A DNA stretch of 64,000 nucleotides from Escherichia coli (GTDB lineage Bacteria; Pseudomonadota; Gammaproteobacteria; Enterobacterales; Enterobacteriaceae): assembly GCF_036503815.1 (NCBI RefSeq), contig NZ_AP027764.1, positions 1,488,001 through 1,552,000 on the forward strand, read 5' to 3'. The notes under the pieces were generated by a model. The model ran no database searches. It worked only from the letters and a program-made list of their open reading frames with translations, and was not told the DNA's origin. Below are positions 47,213 through 57,538 of this stretch, in pieces. Positions within the stretch are counted from its first letter, which is position 1. Each line of letters starts with the position of its first letter. A program made the position numbers and the translations under genes.

Positions 47213-47354
47213 AGAAAGTTATCCTGAGAATGGCTCACTGAGAACCTACGATGTTATGGCTGTATTTACATTTAATTAATCAGTATTTACATCGATATAA
47301 TAAATGACATCTCTTTGTGGTATATAAGAATAGTTCTCTGCGACAGGAAGCATA

Positions 47355-47371
47355 TTCCTACAATTGTAAGA
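47355..47371. promoter_or_regulatory. EvgA-type box upstream of yfdX
   Basis: TTCCTACAATTGTAAGA matches the EvgA operator (TTCYTACA-N2-TGTAAGA). A second partial copy, ACTACAACTGTAAGA, lies at 47395-47409. yfdX is one of the strongest EvgA targets. Confidence 0.8.
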
Positions 47372-47507
47372 CTAAAATACTTCTTGCGATAATAACTACA
47401 ACTGTAAGATAACCCTTTCAAAATGACCGTTGCTCTCTGATTTCTCATTTCATGCTCACCCAATATGATGGCGGCGTTTTCTAAAACTGTTAAAGAATGA
47501 GGTAAGT

Positions 47508-48140
47508 ATGAAACGTTTAATTATGGCTACGATGGTCACAGCGATTTTGGCATCATCAACTGTATGGGCTGCTGATAATGCACCGGTAGCAGCACAACAG
47601 CAAACTCAGCAAGTTCAGCAAACCCAGAAAACTGTAGCAGCAGAGCGTATCTCTGAACAGGGTTTATATGCGATGCGTGACGTGCAGGTAGCGCGCCTGG
47701 CTCTGTTTCATGGCGATCCGGAAAAGGCAAAAGAACTGACCAATGAAGCTTCCGCTTTGCTGTCAGATGACAGTACTGAATGGGCAAAGTTCGCTAAACC
47801 AGGTAAAAAGACCAATATCAATGATGACCAATATATTGTCATTAATGCATCTGTCGGAATTTCTGAGAGTTATGTAGCGACACCAGAAAAAGAAGCAGCG
47901 ATAAAAATTGCTAATGAAAAAATGGCGAAAGGGGATAAAAAGGGCGCAATGGAAGAGCTTCGCCTGGCCGGTGTTGGTGTAATGGAAAACCAATATCTGA
48001 TGCCGCTTAAACAGACTCGTAATGCACTTGCTGATGCGCAGAAACTGCTTGATAAAAAGCAATACTACGAGGCAAACCTGGCGCTTAAAGGTGCGGAAGA
48101 TGGAATCATCGTCGATAGCGAAGCACTGTTTGTGAACTAA
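47508..48140 (+). CDS. yfdX: YfdX, acid-stress periplasmic protein
   Basis: 210-residue protein with a signal peptide (MKRLIMATMVTAILASSTVWA, cleavage after VWA). The mature part begins with a Gln-rich stretch (APVAAQQQTQQVQQTQ) and is helical. YfdX is periplasmic and is reported to have chaperone-like and acid-related roles. Two EvgA-type boxes lie upstream, and a very strong hairpin follows the gene at 48195-48231. Confidence 0.92.
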   Translation: MKRLIMATMVTAILASSTVWAADNAPVAAQQQTQQVQQTQKTVAAERISEQGLYAMRDVQVARLALFHGDPEKAKELTNEASALLSDDSTEWAKFAKPGKKTNINDDQYIVINASVGISESYVATPEKEAAIKIANEKMAKGDKKGAMEELRLAGVGVMENQYLMPLKQTRNALADAQKLLDKKQYYEANLALKGAEDGIIVDSEALFVN

Positions 48141-48194
48141 TGCTGACAGGCAGCATATTGAAGTAAAAGATTTTACTCCCTCCTGGCGACAATT

Positions 48195-48231
48195 TTTTAT
48201 GACCACAATACGACCGATTGTGGTCATAAAA
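48195..48231. terminator. Strong hairpin after yfdX
   Basis: 15-bp perfect stem TTTTATGACCACAAT / ATTGTGGTCATAAAA with a 7-nt loop, 54 bp after the yfdX stop. It is preceded by TTTTTT on the left and ends AAAA on the right, so the T-run is short on the yfdX side. Confidence 0.6.
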
Positions 48232-48654
48232 TTATTTGGCGCTCGCGGTTCTATAAACACGCATTTTCTATTCCTCAAAGTAAACATCAATAATCCCGTG
48301 TCATCACGAAATCATTGTTTATGTTATGTTTTATGGTACGATTTAAAAATCGTAATCATTTCCCTAACTGTAAATCACAATCGCTTCTTACAGTTGTAAG
48401 AATAACATCACAAATGTCGCGGCTCTCTCTGATTACCGCAAACCAATATTTATCATATTCTTATTTTCGTCCTCACTACTTACCATGCAGAAAGGAATTG
48501 GAAGTGGCGATGAAATGATTTTCAGCACTTGATACAGGAATTTAAAAATATCGAGTGCAGCTACGACGATATTTTGCGGATTATTTATAGAGGGCGTTAT
48601 GCCTTAAATAAACGCTAAATATAACATATATTTAATTAACTAATAGGTATTGCT
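48232..48654 (+). promoter_or_regulatory. frc control region
   Basis: Gap before frc. It contains the EvgA palindrome (separate entry), a small palindrome ACGATTT-AA-AAATCGT (48340-48355), and a long AT-rich leader of about 250 bp between the box and the ATG. No convincing gene is seen; short frames here lack ribosome binding sites. Confidence 0.5.
48385..48402. promoter_or_regulatory. EvgA box upstream of frc
   Basis: TTCTTACA-GT-TGTAAGAA, a perfect 8-bp inverted repeat and the best EvgA match in the window. It would place frc-oxc-yfdV under EvgAS. Confidence 0.85.
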
Positions 48655-49905
48655 ATGTCAACTCCACTTCAAGGAATTAAAGTTCTCGATTTCACCGGTG
48701 TGCAATCTGGCCCATCTTGTACTCAGATGCTGGCGTGGTTTGGCGCTGACGTCATTAAAATTGAACGTCCCGGCGTTGGTGACGTAACGCGTCGCCAGCT
48801 GCGAGATATTCCTGATATCGATGCGCTTTACTTCACCATGCTTAACAGCAACAAACGTTCTATTGAATTAAATACCAAAACAGCGGAAGGCAAAGAGGTA
48901 ATGGAAAAGCTGATCCGCGAAGCTGATATCTTAGTCGAGAACTTTCATCCAGGGGCCATTGATCACATGGGCTTCACCTGGGAGCATATTCAGGAAATCA
49001 ATCCACGTTTGATTTTTGGTTCGATCAAAGGGTTTGATGAGTGTTCGCCTTATGTGAATGTAAAAGCCTATGAAAACGTTGCTCAGGCAGCGGGTGGCGC
49101 GGCATCCACTACGGGTTTTTGGGACGGCCCGCCGCTGGTAAGCGCTGCAGCGTTGGGTGACAGCAACACCGGAATGCATTTGCTGATCGGTTTACTTGCT
49201 GCTTTGCTGCATCGCGAAAAAACGGGGCGTGGGCAACGAGTTACCATGTCAATGCAGGATGCCGTGTTGAACCTTTGCCGCGTGAAATTACGTGACCAGC
49301 AGCGCCTCGATAAGCTGGGTTATCTGGAAGAATACCCGCAGTATCCGAATGGCACATTTGGCGACGCAGTACCACGCGGTGGTAATGCGGGTGGTGGCGG
49401 TCAGCCTGGCTGGATCCTGAAATGTAAAGGCTGGGAAACCGATCCTAACGCCTATATTTATTTCACTATTCAGGAGCAAAACTGGGAAAACACCTGTAAA
49501 GCTATCGGCAAACCAGAATGGATTACCGATCCGGCATACAGTACAGCTCATGCCCGACAGCCACATATTTTCGATATTTTTGCTGAAATCGAAAAATACA
49601 CTGTCACTATTGATAAACATGAAGCGGTGGCCTATTTGACTCAGTTTGATATTCCTTGTGCACCGGTATTAAGTATGAAAGAAATTTCACTTGATCCCTC
49701 TTTGCGCCAAAGTGGCAGTGTTGTCGAAGTGGAACAACCGTTGCGTGGAAAATATCTGACAGTTGGTTGTCCAATGAAATTCTCTGCCTTTACGCCGGAT
49801 ATTAAAGCTGCGCCGCTATTAGGTGAACATACCGCTGCTGTATTGCAGGAGCTGGGTTATAGCGACGATGAAATTGCTGCAATGAAGCAAAACCACGCCA
49901 TCTGA
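48655..49905 (+). CDS. frc: Formyl-CoA:oxalate CoA-transferase
   Basis: Class III CoA-transferase of 416 residues (YfdW) that moves CoA from formyl-CoA to oxalate. The catalytic aspartate is D169 in AAALGDSNTGMH. The glycine-rich loop is RGGNAGGGGQPG. With Oxc it forms an oxalate-dependent acid-tolerance cycle in which decarboxylation consumes a proton. First gene of frc-oxc-yfdV, 53 bp from oxc. An EvgA box lies upstream. Confidence 0.96.
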   Translation: MSTPLQGIKVLDFTGVQSGPSCTQMLAWFGADVIKIERPGVGDVTRRQLRDIPDIDALYFTMLNSNKRSIELNTKTAEGKEVMEKLIREADILVENFHPGAIDHMGFTWEHIQEINPRLIFGSIKGFDECSPYVNVKAYENVAQAAGGAASTTGFWDGPPLVSAAALGDSNTGMHLLIGLLAALLHREKTGRGQRVTMSMQDAVLNLCRVKLRDQQRLDKLGYLEEYPQYPNGTFGDAVPRGGNAGGGGQPGWILKCKGWETDPNAYIYFTIQEQNWENTCKAIGKPEWITDPAYSTAHARQPHIFDIFAEIEKYTVTIDKHEAVAYLTQFDIPCAPVLSMKEISLDPSLRQSGSVVEVEQPLRGKYLTVGCPMKFSAFTPDIKAAPLLGEHTAAVLQELGYSDDEIAAMKQNHAI

Positions 49906-49958
49906 TATTAACGGGGGCTTCTGGCTCCCAATTTATAAAAATTTCGAGGTTATTAATC

Positions 49959-51653
49959 ATGTCAGATCAACTTCAAATGACAGATGGTATGCATATCATC
50001 GTTGAAGCATTAAAACAGAATAATATTGACACTATTTATGGTGTTGTAGGTATTCCTGTGACGGATATGGCGCGCCATGCCCAGGCGGAAGGCATTCGTT
50101 ATATTGGTTTTCGTCATGAGCAATCTGCAGGCTATGCGGCTGCGGCAAGCGGTTTTCTTACCCAAAAGCCAGGGATCTGCCTGACCGTTTCTGCGCCAGG
50201 ATTCCTCAATGGTTTGACCGCATTGGCCAACGCAACAGTAAATGGTTTTCCGATGATCATGATCAGCGGCTCTAGCGATCGCGCGATCGTTGATCTCCAG
50301 CAAGGTGATTATGAAGAGCTGGACCAAATGAATGCGGCAAAACCCTATGCCAAAGCGGCATTCCGCGTTAACCAGCCGCAGGATCTTGGCATTGCGTTGG
50401 CACGCGCTATCCGGGTCTCCGTTTCGGGTCGCCCTGGCGGTGTTTATCTTGATTTGCCAGCAAATGTCCTGGCTGCGACGATGGAAAAAGACGAGGCATT
50501 AGCCACTATTGTTAAAGTTGAAAACCCATCGCCAGCGTTATTGCCATGCCCGAAGTCAGTCACTAGTGCAATTTCGCTGTTAGCAAAAGCAGAACGGCCA
50601 TTAATTATCCTTGGTAAAGGCGCGGCGTATTCACAAGCTGATGAGCAGCTTCGTGAGTTTATTGAAAGTACCCAGATTCCATTCCTGCCAATGTCTATGG
50701 CGAAAGGGATCCTGGAAGATACGCATCCACTTTCTGCGGCGGCTGCGCGTTCGTTTGCGCTGGCAAATGCTGATGTTGTCATGCTTGTTGGGGCGCGACT
50801 GAATTGGTTACTGGCGCACGGTAAAAAAGGATGGGCGGCAGATACACAGTTTATTCAACTGGATATAGAACCGCAGGAAATTGACAGCAACCGCCCCATT
50901 GCTGTGCCAGTCGTTGGCGATATTGCATCCAGTATGCACGGTATGCTGGCAGAACTGAAACAAAACACATTTACGACTCCACTGGTGTGGCGCGATATTT
51001 TAAATATCCACAAGCAGCAAAATGCGCAAAAAATGCATGAAAAGTTAAGTACAGATACCCAACCATTAAATTACTTTAATGCATTGAGTGCGGTGCGCGA
51101 TGTATTGCGCGAGAACCAGGATATTTATTTAGTTAATGAAGGGGCAAATACCCTGGATAATGCACGAAATATTATTGATATGTATAAACCACGTCGTCGT
51201 CTGGATTGTGGCACCTGGGGTGTCATGGGCATCGGTATGGGCTATGCCATCGGTGCTAGCGTGACCTCTGGTTCTCCGGTTGTCGCCATTGAAGGTGATA
51301 GTGCTTTTGGTTTCAGTGGGATGGAGATTGAAACGATTTGTCGATATAACCTACCGGTGACAATCGTTATTTTTAATAATGGCGGCATCTACAGAGGAGA
51401 CGGTGTTGATCTCAGTGGCGCTGGTGCACCATCACCAACAGATCTATTGCACCATGCAAGGTATGACAAATTAATGGATGCATTTCGTGGCGTTGGATAT
51501 AACGTCACCACGACAGATGAGCTTCGTCATGCGTTAACCACCGGTATTCAGTCGCGCAAACCGACCATTATTAATGTGGTCATCGACCCAGCAGCAGGAA
51601 CTGAAAGTGGCCATATTACCAAACTTAACCCAAAACAAGTCGCTGGTAATTAA
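49959..51653 (+). CDS. oxc: Oxalyl-CoA decarboxylase
   Basis: Thiamine-diphosphate-dependent decarboxylase of 564 residues that turns oxalyl-CoA into formyl-CoA and CO2. The activating glutamate is in [12 protein letters not shown] (E54). The ThDP/Mg motif is [18 protein letters not shown] followed by [10 protein letters not shown]. Homotetrameric family with ADP site. Works with Frc; CoA is recycled between them. Confidence 0.97.
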
Positions 51654-51721
51654 ATACTGACATCGTCTCCTCTTGCCAAATCATTATCGATGGTGAGGGG
51701 ACCCTTATCGGAAATACTATT

Positions 51722-52666
51722 ATGCTAACATTTTTTATTGGCGATTTATTGCCTATTATCGTAATCATGCTGTTGGGTTATTTTAGCGGCAGACGAGAAA
51801 CTTTTTCAGAAGATCAAGCCCGGGCATTTAATAAACTGGTATTAAACTACGCTCTTCCTGCGGCCCTATTTGTTTCTATTACCCGGGCAAACAGGGAAAT
51901 GATTTTTGCGGACACTCGCCTGACCCTTGTATCACTTGTGGTTATTGTCGGATGTTTCTTTTTCTCCTGGTTTGGTTGCTACAAATTTTTTAAACGTACC
52001 CATGCAGAAGCAGCAGTATGTGCATTAATTGCAGGTTCACCTACCATTGGATTCCTGGGGTTTGCAGTTCTCGACCCTATTTATGGTGATTCCGTATCAA
52101 CAGGTTTAGTGGTAGCAATTATTTCTATTATTGTTAACGCAATTACTATTCCTATTGGTCTGTATTTGCTGAATCCCTCCTCAGGAGCGGATGGTAAGAA
52201 GAATAGCAATCTGAGCGCGTTAATCTCTGCGGCAAAGGAGCCAGTCGTATGGGCACCTGTTCTGGCAACGATCCTGGTGTTGGTTGGGGTAAAAATTCCG
52301 GCAGCATGGGATCCAACCTTTAATCTGATTGCGAAGGCCAACTCAGGGGTAGCGGTATTCGCTGCGGGTTTGACTCTGGCTGCACATAAATTCGAGTTCA
52401 GTGCTGAAATTGCTTATAACACCTTCCTGAAGCTGATTCTGATGCCACTGGCACTGCTTCTCGTTGGTATGGCATGTCATTTGAACAGCGAACATCTGCA
52501 GATGATGGTACTGGCAGGCGCATTACCGCCGGCATTCTCCGGAATCATTATTGCCAGCCGGTTTAATGTCTACACCCGCACTGGTACAGCGTCATTGGCT
52601 GTTAGCGTGCTGGGTTTTGTCGTCACGGCTCCCTTGTGGATTTATGTCAGTCGACTGGTTTCATAA
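51722..52666 (+). CDS. yfdV: YfdV, auxin-efflux-carrier (AEC) family transporter
   Basis: Inner-membrane protein of 314 residues with about ten membrane segments ([20 protein letters not shown] at the start; [28 protein letters not shown]). It follows oxc in the same operon, so it may move oxalate or formate, although this is inference. A terminator-like hairpin follows before yfdE. Confidence 0.9.
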
Positions 52667-52692
52667 TTAATCATGTTATTAATTTTCATAAA

Positions 52693-52728
52693 TGCCGAAG
52701 AGTCTTTTCACCTTCGGCTTTTTTTCAA
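52693..52728 (+). terminator. Terminator after yfdV
   Basis: GCCGAAG-AGTCTTTTCAC-CTTCGGC stem followed by TTTTTTT. It lies between yfdV and yfdE, so yfdE expression depends on read-through or another promoter. Confidence 0.82.
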
Positions 52729-52739
52729 GGCATAAGCAA

Positions 52740-53885
52740 ATGACAAATACTGAAAGCAAAGGCCCATTTGAAGGGTTATTAGTTATTGATATGACTCATG
52801 TCCTTAATGGGCCTTTCGGAACTCAACTTCTTTGTAATATGGGCGCAAGGGTAATTAAAGTTGAGCCGCCAGGTCATGGTGATGATACCCGCACATTTGG
52901 TCCCTATGTGGATGGACAGTCACTCTATTACAGTTTTATTAATCATGGCAAAGAGAGTGTGGTTCTTGATTTAAAGAATGTCCACGATAAAAGTATATTT
53001 ATAAATATGCTTAAACAAGCTGATGTATTAGCCGAGAATTTCCGCCCAGGTACAATGGAAAAAATGGGGTTTTCGTGGGAAACGCTACAAGAAATCAACC
53101 CACGTCTCATCTATGCTTCATCGTCAGGTTTCGGACATACCGGTCCGCTAAAAGATGCTCCGGCCTACGATACCATTATTCAGGCAATGAGTGGAATAAT
53201 GATGGAAACGGGATATCCTGATGCTCCGCCAGTGCGTGTTGGCACCTCTCTTGCAGATCTCTGTGGCGGTGTCTATTTATTCAGTGGAATCGTGAGTGCG
53301 CTTTATGGCCGCGAAAAGAGCCAGCGAGGGGCGCATGTCGATATCGCGATGTTTGATGCCACTCTGAGTTTTCTGGAGCATGGACTGATGGCATATATCG
53401 CGACAGGGAAGTCACCACAACGCCTGGGAAATCGCCATCCCTACATGGCTCCTTTTGATGTGTTCGATACTCAGGATAAACCAATTACTATTTGTTGTGG
53501 TAATGACAAGCTTTTTTCTGCGTTATGCCAGGCACTGGATCTGACGGAACTTGTTGATGATCCCCGATTTAACAGCAATATTTTACGCGTACAAAACCAG
53601 GCTATTCTTAAACAATATATTGAGCGGACGTTAAAAACGCAGGCAGCTGAAGTTTGGTTAGCCAGAATACATGAAGTTGGTGTACCCGTAGCGCCGTTAT
53701 TAAGTGTGGCTGAGGCCATTAATTTGCCACAAACTCAGGCGAGAAATATGTTGATTGAAGCCGGGGGAATAATGATGCCGGGTAATCCGATAAAAATCAG
53801 CGGCTGCGCGGACCCGCATGTTATGCCGGGAGCGGCAACGCTCGACCAGCATGGGGAACAAATTCGCCAGGAATTCTCATCGTAA
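52740..53885 (+). CDS. yfdE: YfdE (UctC), acetyl-CoA:oxalate CoA-transferase
   Basis: Class III CoA-transferase of 381 residues, paralogous to Frc. The catalytic aspartate is in GTSLADLCGG (D173). Characterised as using acetyl-CoA and oxalate. The ATG at 52740 is preferred because the upstream 16 codons of the open frame run through the terminator hairpin. The short 11-base spacing from the hairpin T-run is unusual. Convergent with evgS. Confidence 0.92.
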   Translation: MTNTESKGPFEGLLVIDMTHVLNGPFGTQLLCNMGARVIKVEPPGHGDDTRTFGPYVDGQSLYYSFINHGKESVVLDLKNVHDKSIFINMLKQADVLAENFRPGTMEKMGFSWETLQEINPRLIYASSSGFGHTGPLKDAPAYDTIIQAMSGIMMETGYPDAPPVRVGTSLADLCGGVYLFSGIVSALYGREKSQRGAHVDIAMFDATLSFLEHGLMAYIATGKSPQRLGNRHPYMAPFDVFDTQDKPITICCGNDKLFSALCQALDLTELVDDPRFNSNILRVQNQAILKQYIERTLKTQAAEVWLARIHEVGVPVAPLLSVAEAINLPQTQARNMLIEAGGIMMPGNPIKISGCADPHVMPGAATLDQHGEQIRQEFSS

Positions 53886-53902
53886 ATGTTAGATGTGCTG
53901 GT

Positions 53903-53942
53903 AAATAGCTCCCACATTTGAACATTGTGGGAGCCGCTATTT
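53903..53942. terminator. Bidirectional hairpin between yfdE and evgS
   Basis: AAATAGC-TCCCACA and TGTGGGA-GCC-GCTATTT pair across a short loop, reaching the evgS stop codon. No long T-run. Confidence 0.6.
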
Positions 53943-56900
53943 AGTCATTTTGTTGACAGAAAACCGCAATCTCCTGGTCTAACTCTGCAATGTGTTCTTT
54001 AACAGAGTTCAGCAACTTAAGAATTTCAGGCTTGCTGTCATCTGAAACGGGCGTTATTTCTAACTGGTGGCTAAGATTAATCAACTTTTGCAAATTCAGG
54101 ATGTTAGCCGCACCGTGGATGCGATGAATACACTGATGGAAAGTTCTGTTATCGCCAGCTTCTAACGCATGAAACGCAGCGGGTAGATCTTTATGCGTTT
54201 CATGCTGGAAAGTCATGAGAATCTCCTGCATCAGTTGTAGATCGTTCGCCGTATTATTTTTCAGGGCCTCGATATCAAGGTGGCGATACTGAGGTGCAAT
54301 ATGTGCAACCTGGTGTAACTGACTTAAATGTGTTTTCAGTACATCCAGGGTTAACGGTTTGAACAAACATAAGTTCATGCCGCAATTTAACCCTTTTTCA
54401 CGTTCGTTAGCCTGTGCGTTGGCTGTAAGCCCCCAGATGGGTAAGGAAGAATTTTGCTCACGGAGTTTGCGAGTCAACTCAAAACCATCCATATTCGGCA
54501 TATTAACGTCAGTAATAAGCAGATCATAATGTTGCATACTGACTTTGTGTAGCGCTTGCACACCATCAGTTGCTTCATCAACATCATATCCTAATAGGTT
54601 TAGCTGGCGTTTGAGTAATAGCCTGTTGGTCGGATGATCATCCGCGATTAATATGCTCAACTTTTCAGGGAGTGTCATAGGTTGTTCTGCTTTTGCCTCG
54701 ACAGTCGCCACTTGTTGGGTAATTTCTACCGGGATTGTGATCGTAAATGTCGTTCCTATGCCTGGATGACTTTCTAATGACAAATCGCCCTGCATGTTTT
54801 TAATTAATTCTTTGCAGATCATTAAGCCTAAACCAGAACCTGTTTGCTGACGACCTGCTGTTGTTTGGCTATAGCGTTTAAACAGTTGTTGTTGTTCTTC
54901 CTGCGATAATCCGCTTCCGGTGTCCATAATGGTCATTTTGATAACAGCGTGGTTGTCATCAATATGAACCAGGGAAGTCGTAATTTTTACTGCCCCCTCG
55001 GTGGTAAATTTAAGGGCATTACTCAGTAAATTAGACAGCACCTGCTTAAATGCTTGAGGGTCGATTTTAACCAGGTAGCGTTCAGGAAGCGTGCTGCTGC
55101 AATTTAACGCGATGGATTTGCTTGCAGCAATCGCACCGAAAGAATGACAAGTGTTTTGGACTAAAGTAGGGATATCGACCCATTGTGGTTGAAGTTGATA
55201 GTTACCCGACTCAATTTTGTCGACATCAAGGATTTCACCAATTAAGCCGAGGAGCGACTGTCCGGTGGCGTAAGCAAGTGAAATCGCCTCCACACGTTGC
55301 TCCTTGCTAAGACCTGAACCCGACAGAAGTTCCAGGAAGCCCATAATGGAGCTTATTGGTGTTCTTATTTCGTGACTCATTGTTGCCAGGAACTGGCTTT
55401 TTGCGACAGTTGCATTGATCGCTTTATTTCTTTCTACTTCGAGTGCATGAATTAAATCACGCGTCTCGGTAATATCTTGCCAACCACAAATATATACTGC
55501 ATTGTCACTTGCAGGTAAATTACATAATGTATGCCAATGATTAATGCATCTTTTTTCAGTACCATTATTAATTTCAAAAACTTGGCTATATATTGTTCTG
55601 TTTTCTTTCGTTTCTGCTGTGACTTCATGCACATTAGAAAAAACATCTTTAAAGGGGGAGTCACTGTTTTCTAATGGTAACATTGCATTTTTGTAGTAAT
55701 CAGCAGTGAAATAATGTTCAAATGCACTATTGTGACTAATGACATTACCTTGCCAGTTTACAACATAAGTTGGATTCGGTAAGGAATCCGAGAGTGCTTT
55801 CCGGAATGATATTTGGTTTTCTAAATCACCCTGAATTACCTTACGACGACGAACTGAGCGTAACAGGTAGAATCCCCATAAAAGGCTACTGCCAACTAAT
55901 AAAACGGATAAAGTCGTAACAATGTAAAATTGCTCACTATAGAGGTCCCATGTGTCAATGGTCACATTGGGCATTTTGATCCATTTTTCCGTCAGGCGCA
56001 GAACTTCGCTTGGGGGAATTGCATTCAATGCTTTATTAATAATATCCTTAAGTTCTGGTTCTCCGCGAGGAAAAGCGAACGAAAGCGATGCATTCTCAAC
56101 GCCGGGAATAAGAAAATGATAAAGCTCATTAGGATAGTAATGGTCGATCATGTAACGCGAATTTAGCTGTGTCGCGACCAGGGCATCAAGTTCACCTTCC
56201 TTAACCTTGTGAAATGCAGCGCTAGCATTATCGACTTGTATCCACTCAACCTCCGGATACATCTCTTTCAATTGCGAATGAAGCTCATAATAATATGGAA
56301 TGGCAACTTTCATTCCTTTTTTTAAAGTTTGTTCACTATCAGGCGCTTTTTGCATGACGAAAACGTAAGGCGTTGTTATGAAGGCTTCAGCAAATAAAAC
56401 ATTATTTTCTCGATCTTCACTATAAATAGCACCAGGTAATATATCCCATCCACCGGGATTAAGCTGTGTTCCGGCATGGATATTGTGTGAAACGGTGATC
56501 GGAGAAAAATTTAAACCTGTTTGCAAGGTAATAATATTAAGAATATCCCCCATAACGCCCCGAACCGAGCCATTTTCATCAGTCATAGAATAGGGAGGGG
56601 AGTAAGGATTTTCCAGCACCTTTAAATCGGGATGTTGCTTAATCCACTGTTTTTCATGTTCAGTGAGTTCTAATGGTTTGTTCAGAAAGGCCAGGTTTCC
56701 TGTATCAAGCCAATTTTGTGATACTTCATAGCGAACTTCATTTGTTAAAGCATCAACAAACCGATTGAGTACTTCATTAAGAATGACGGATTCTTTTCTG
56801 GTCAAGAAAAAATTATATTGACGCGGCGAGTTATAATATTTCACTACATTTAAGGAGTGAGTGAAATAGCGGGAAATCATACTGCTGGTAATGATGTTAC

Positions 56901-57534
56901 TACCAATAAAGTAATCATTATGTCCGGTAGAAACGGATGCTAATGCCTGATATAAATTTGTAAAAGAGATAATTGTTGCTTTTGGAAATGATTGATGAAT
57001 TACCTCGTCTGGGGGGTAATTTGCTACCCGAGCAATATTTACTGGTTTTGGTGAGGTAAGCGGTCGCATTGAGTCGTGAAGGGTGGTTACCAGCGCCGGA
57101 AAGGTAATTATCAATGGTTTGGTTGCAGCAATGTCATTATTAAGAGGCGGAGAAGTAACTAAATGTGATAACACTATATCGACTTCACCTTCTGCAAGCG
57201 CGTCCATTGCTTTTTGATGATCTGCGTATTCCCGGAGTGTTAATTTGATATTTAACGCTCTTTTTAAAAGATTTAAATAATCCGCATTAATACCACGAAC
57301 CCGTTGCTGCGAATCGGTATGCAACAACGTAGCCGTTTGGGACTTGTGTACTGCAATCACAAGATTTTTTTTGCTCGCTAACCAACGTAATTCCTTGTTG
57401 CTCAGACGTAGTGGATCAAGCGTGACACGGTTGTTACTACTGATGCCACGATATTCGATGTAATCTTCGTCTGCGAAACTTATGGTCGACCAAAGACCAC
57501 AACAGAGAAGAAAAAAATAGGGTAAAAACTTCAT
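53941..57534 (-). CDS. evgS: EvgS, unorthodox sensor kinase of the acid/alkali response
   Basis: Inner-membrane hybrid kinase of 1197 residues. After the signal (MKFLPYFFLLCCGLWSTISFA) come two periplasmic solute-binding-like domains (about 55-270 and 300-520), one membrane helix near 538-557 (LSVLLVGSSLLWGFYLL), and a PAS domain (about 600-690). The histidine kinase has its phospho-histidine near 721 in SHEIRTPISSIMG. The receiver has Asp near 1009 in LLITDVNMPNMDG, and the HPt domain has His near 1137 in HRIHGAANI. It phosphorylates EvgA by relay and responds to mild acid and alkali metals. Confidence 0.96.
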   Translation of the reverse strand: MKFLPYFFLLCCGLWSTISFADEDYIEYRGISSNNRVTLDPLRLSNKELRWLASKKNLVIAVHKSQTATLLHTDSQQRVRGINADYLNLLKRALNIKLTLREYADHQKAMDALAEGEVDIVLSHLVTSPPLNNDIAATKPLIITFPALVTTLHDSMRPLTSPKPVNIARVANYPPDEVIHQSFPKATIISFTNLYQALASVSTGHNDYFIGSNIITSSMISRYFTHSLNVVKYYNSPRQYNFFLTRKESVILNEVLNRFVDALTNEVRYEVSQNWLDTGNLAFLNKPLELTEHEKQWIKQHPDLKVLENPYSPPYSMTDENGSVRGVMGDILNIITLQTGLNFSPITVSHNIHAGTQLNPGGWDILPGAIYSEDRENNVLFAEAFITTPYVFVMQKAPDSEQTLKKGMKVAIPYYYELHSQLKEMYPEVEWIQVDNASAAFHKVKEGELDALVATQLNSRYMIDHYYPNELYHFLIPGVENASLSFAFPRGEPELKDIINKALNAIPPSEVLRLTEKWIKMPNVTIDTWDLYSEQFYIVTTLSVLLVGSSLLWGFYLLRSVRRRKVIQGDLENQISFRKALSDSLPNPTYVVNWQGNVISHNSAFEHYFTADYYKNAMLPLENSDSPFKDVFSNVHEVTAETKENRTIYSQVFEINNGTEKRCINHWHTLCNLPASDNAVYICGWQDITETRDLIHALEVERNKAINATVAKSQFLATMSHEIRTPISSIMGFLELLSGSGLSKEQRVEAISLAYATGQSLLGLIGEILDVDKIESGNYQLQPQWVDIPTLVQNTCHSFGAIAASKSIALNCSSTLPERYLVKIDPQAFKQVLSNLLSNALKFTTEGAVKITTSLVHIDDNHAVIKMTIMDTGSGLSQEEQQQLFKRYSQTTAGRQQTGSGLGLMICKELIKNMQGDLSLESHPGIGTTFTITIPVEITQQVATVEAKAEQPMTLPEKLSILIADDHPTNRLLLKRQLNLLGYDVDEATDGVQALHKVSMQHYDLLITDVNMPNMDGFELTRKLREQNSSLPIWGLTANAQANEREKGLNCGMNLCLFKPLTLDVLKTHLSQLHQVAHIAPQYRHLDIEALKNNTANDLQLMQEILMTFQHETHKDLPAAFHALEAGDNRTFHQCIHRIHGAANILNLQKLINLSHQLEITPVSDDSKPEILKLLNSVKEHIAELDQEIAVFCQQND

Positions 57535-57538
57535 GTGA

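Noticed and set aside
48199..48399. 66-codon plus-strand frame in the yfdX-frc gap
   Set aside because: Starts within the hairpin, lacks a ribosome binding site, and overlaps the EvgA box.
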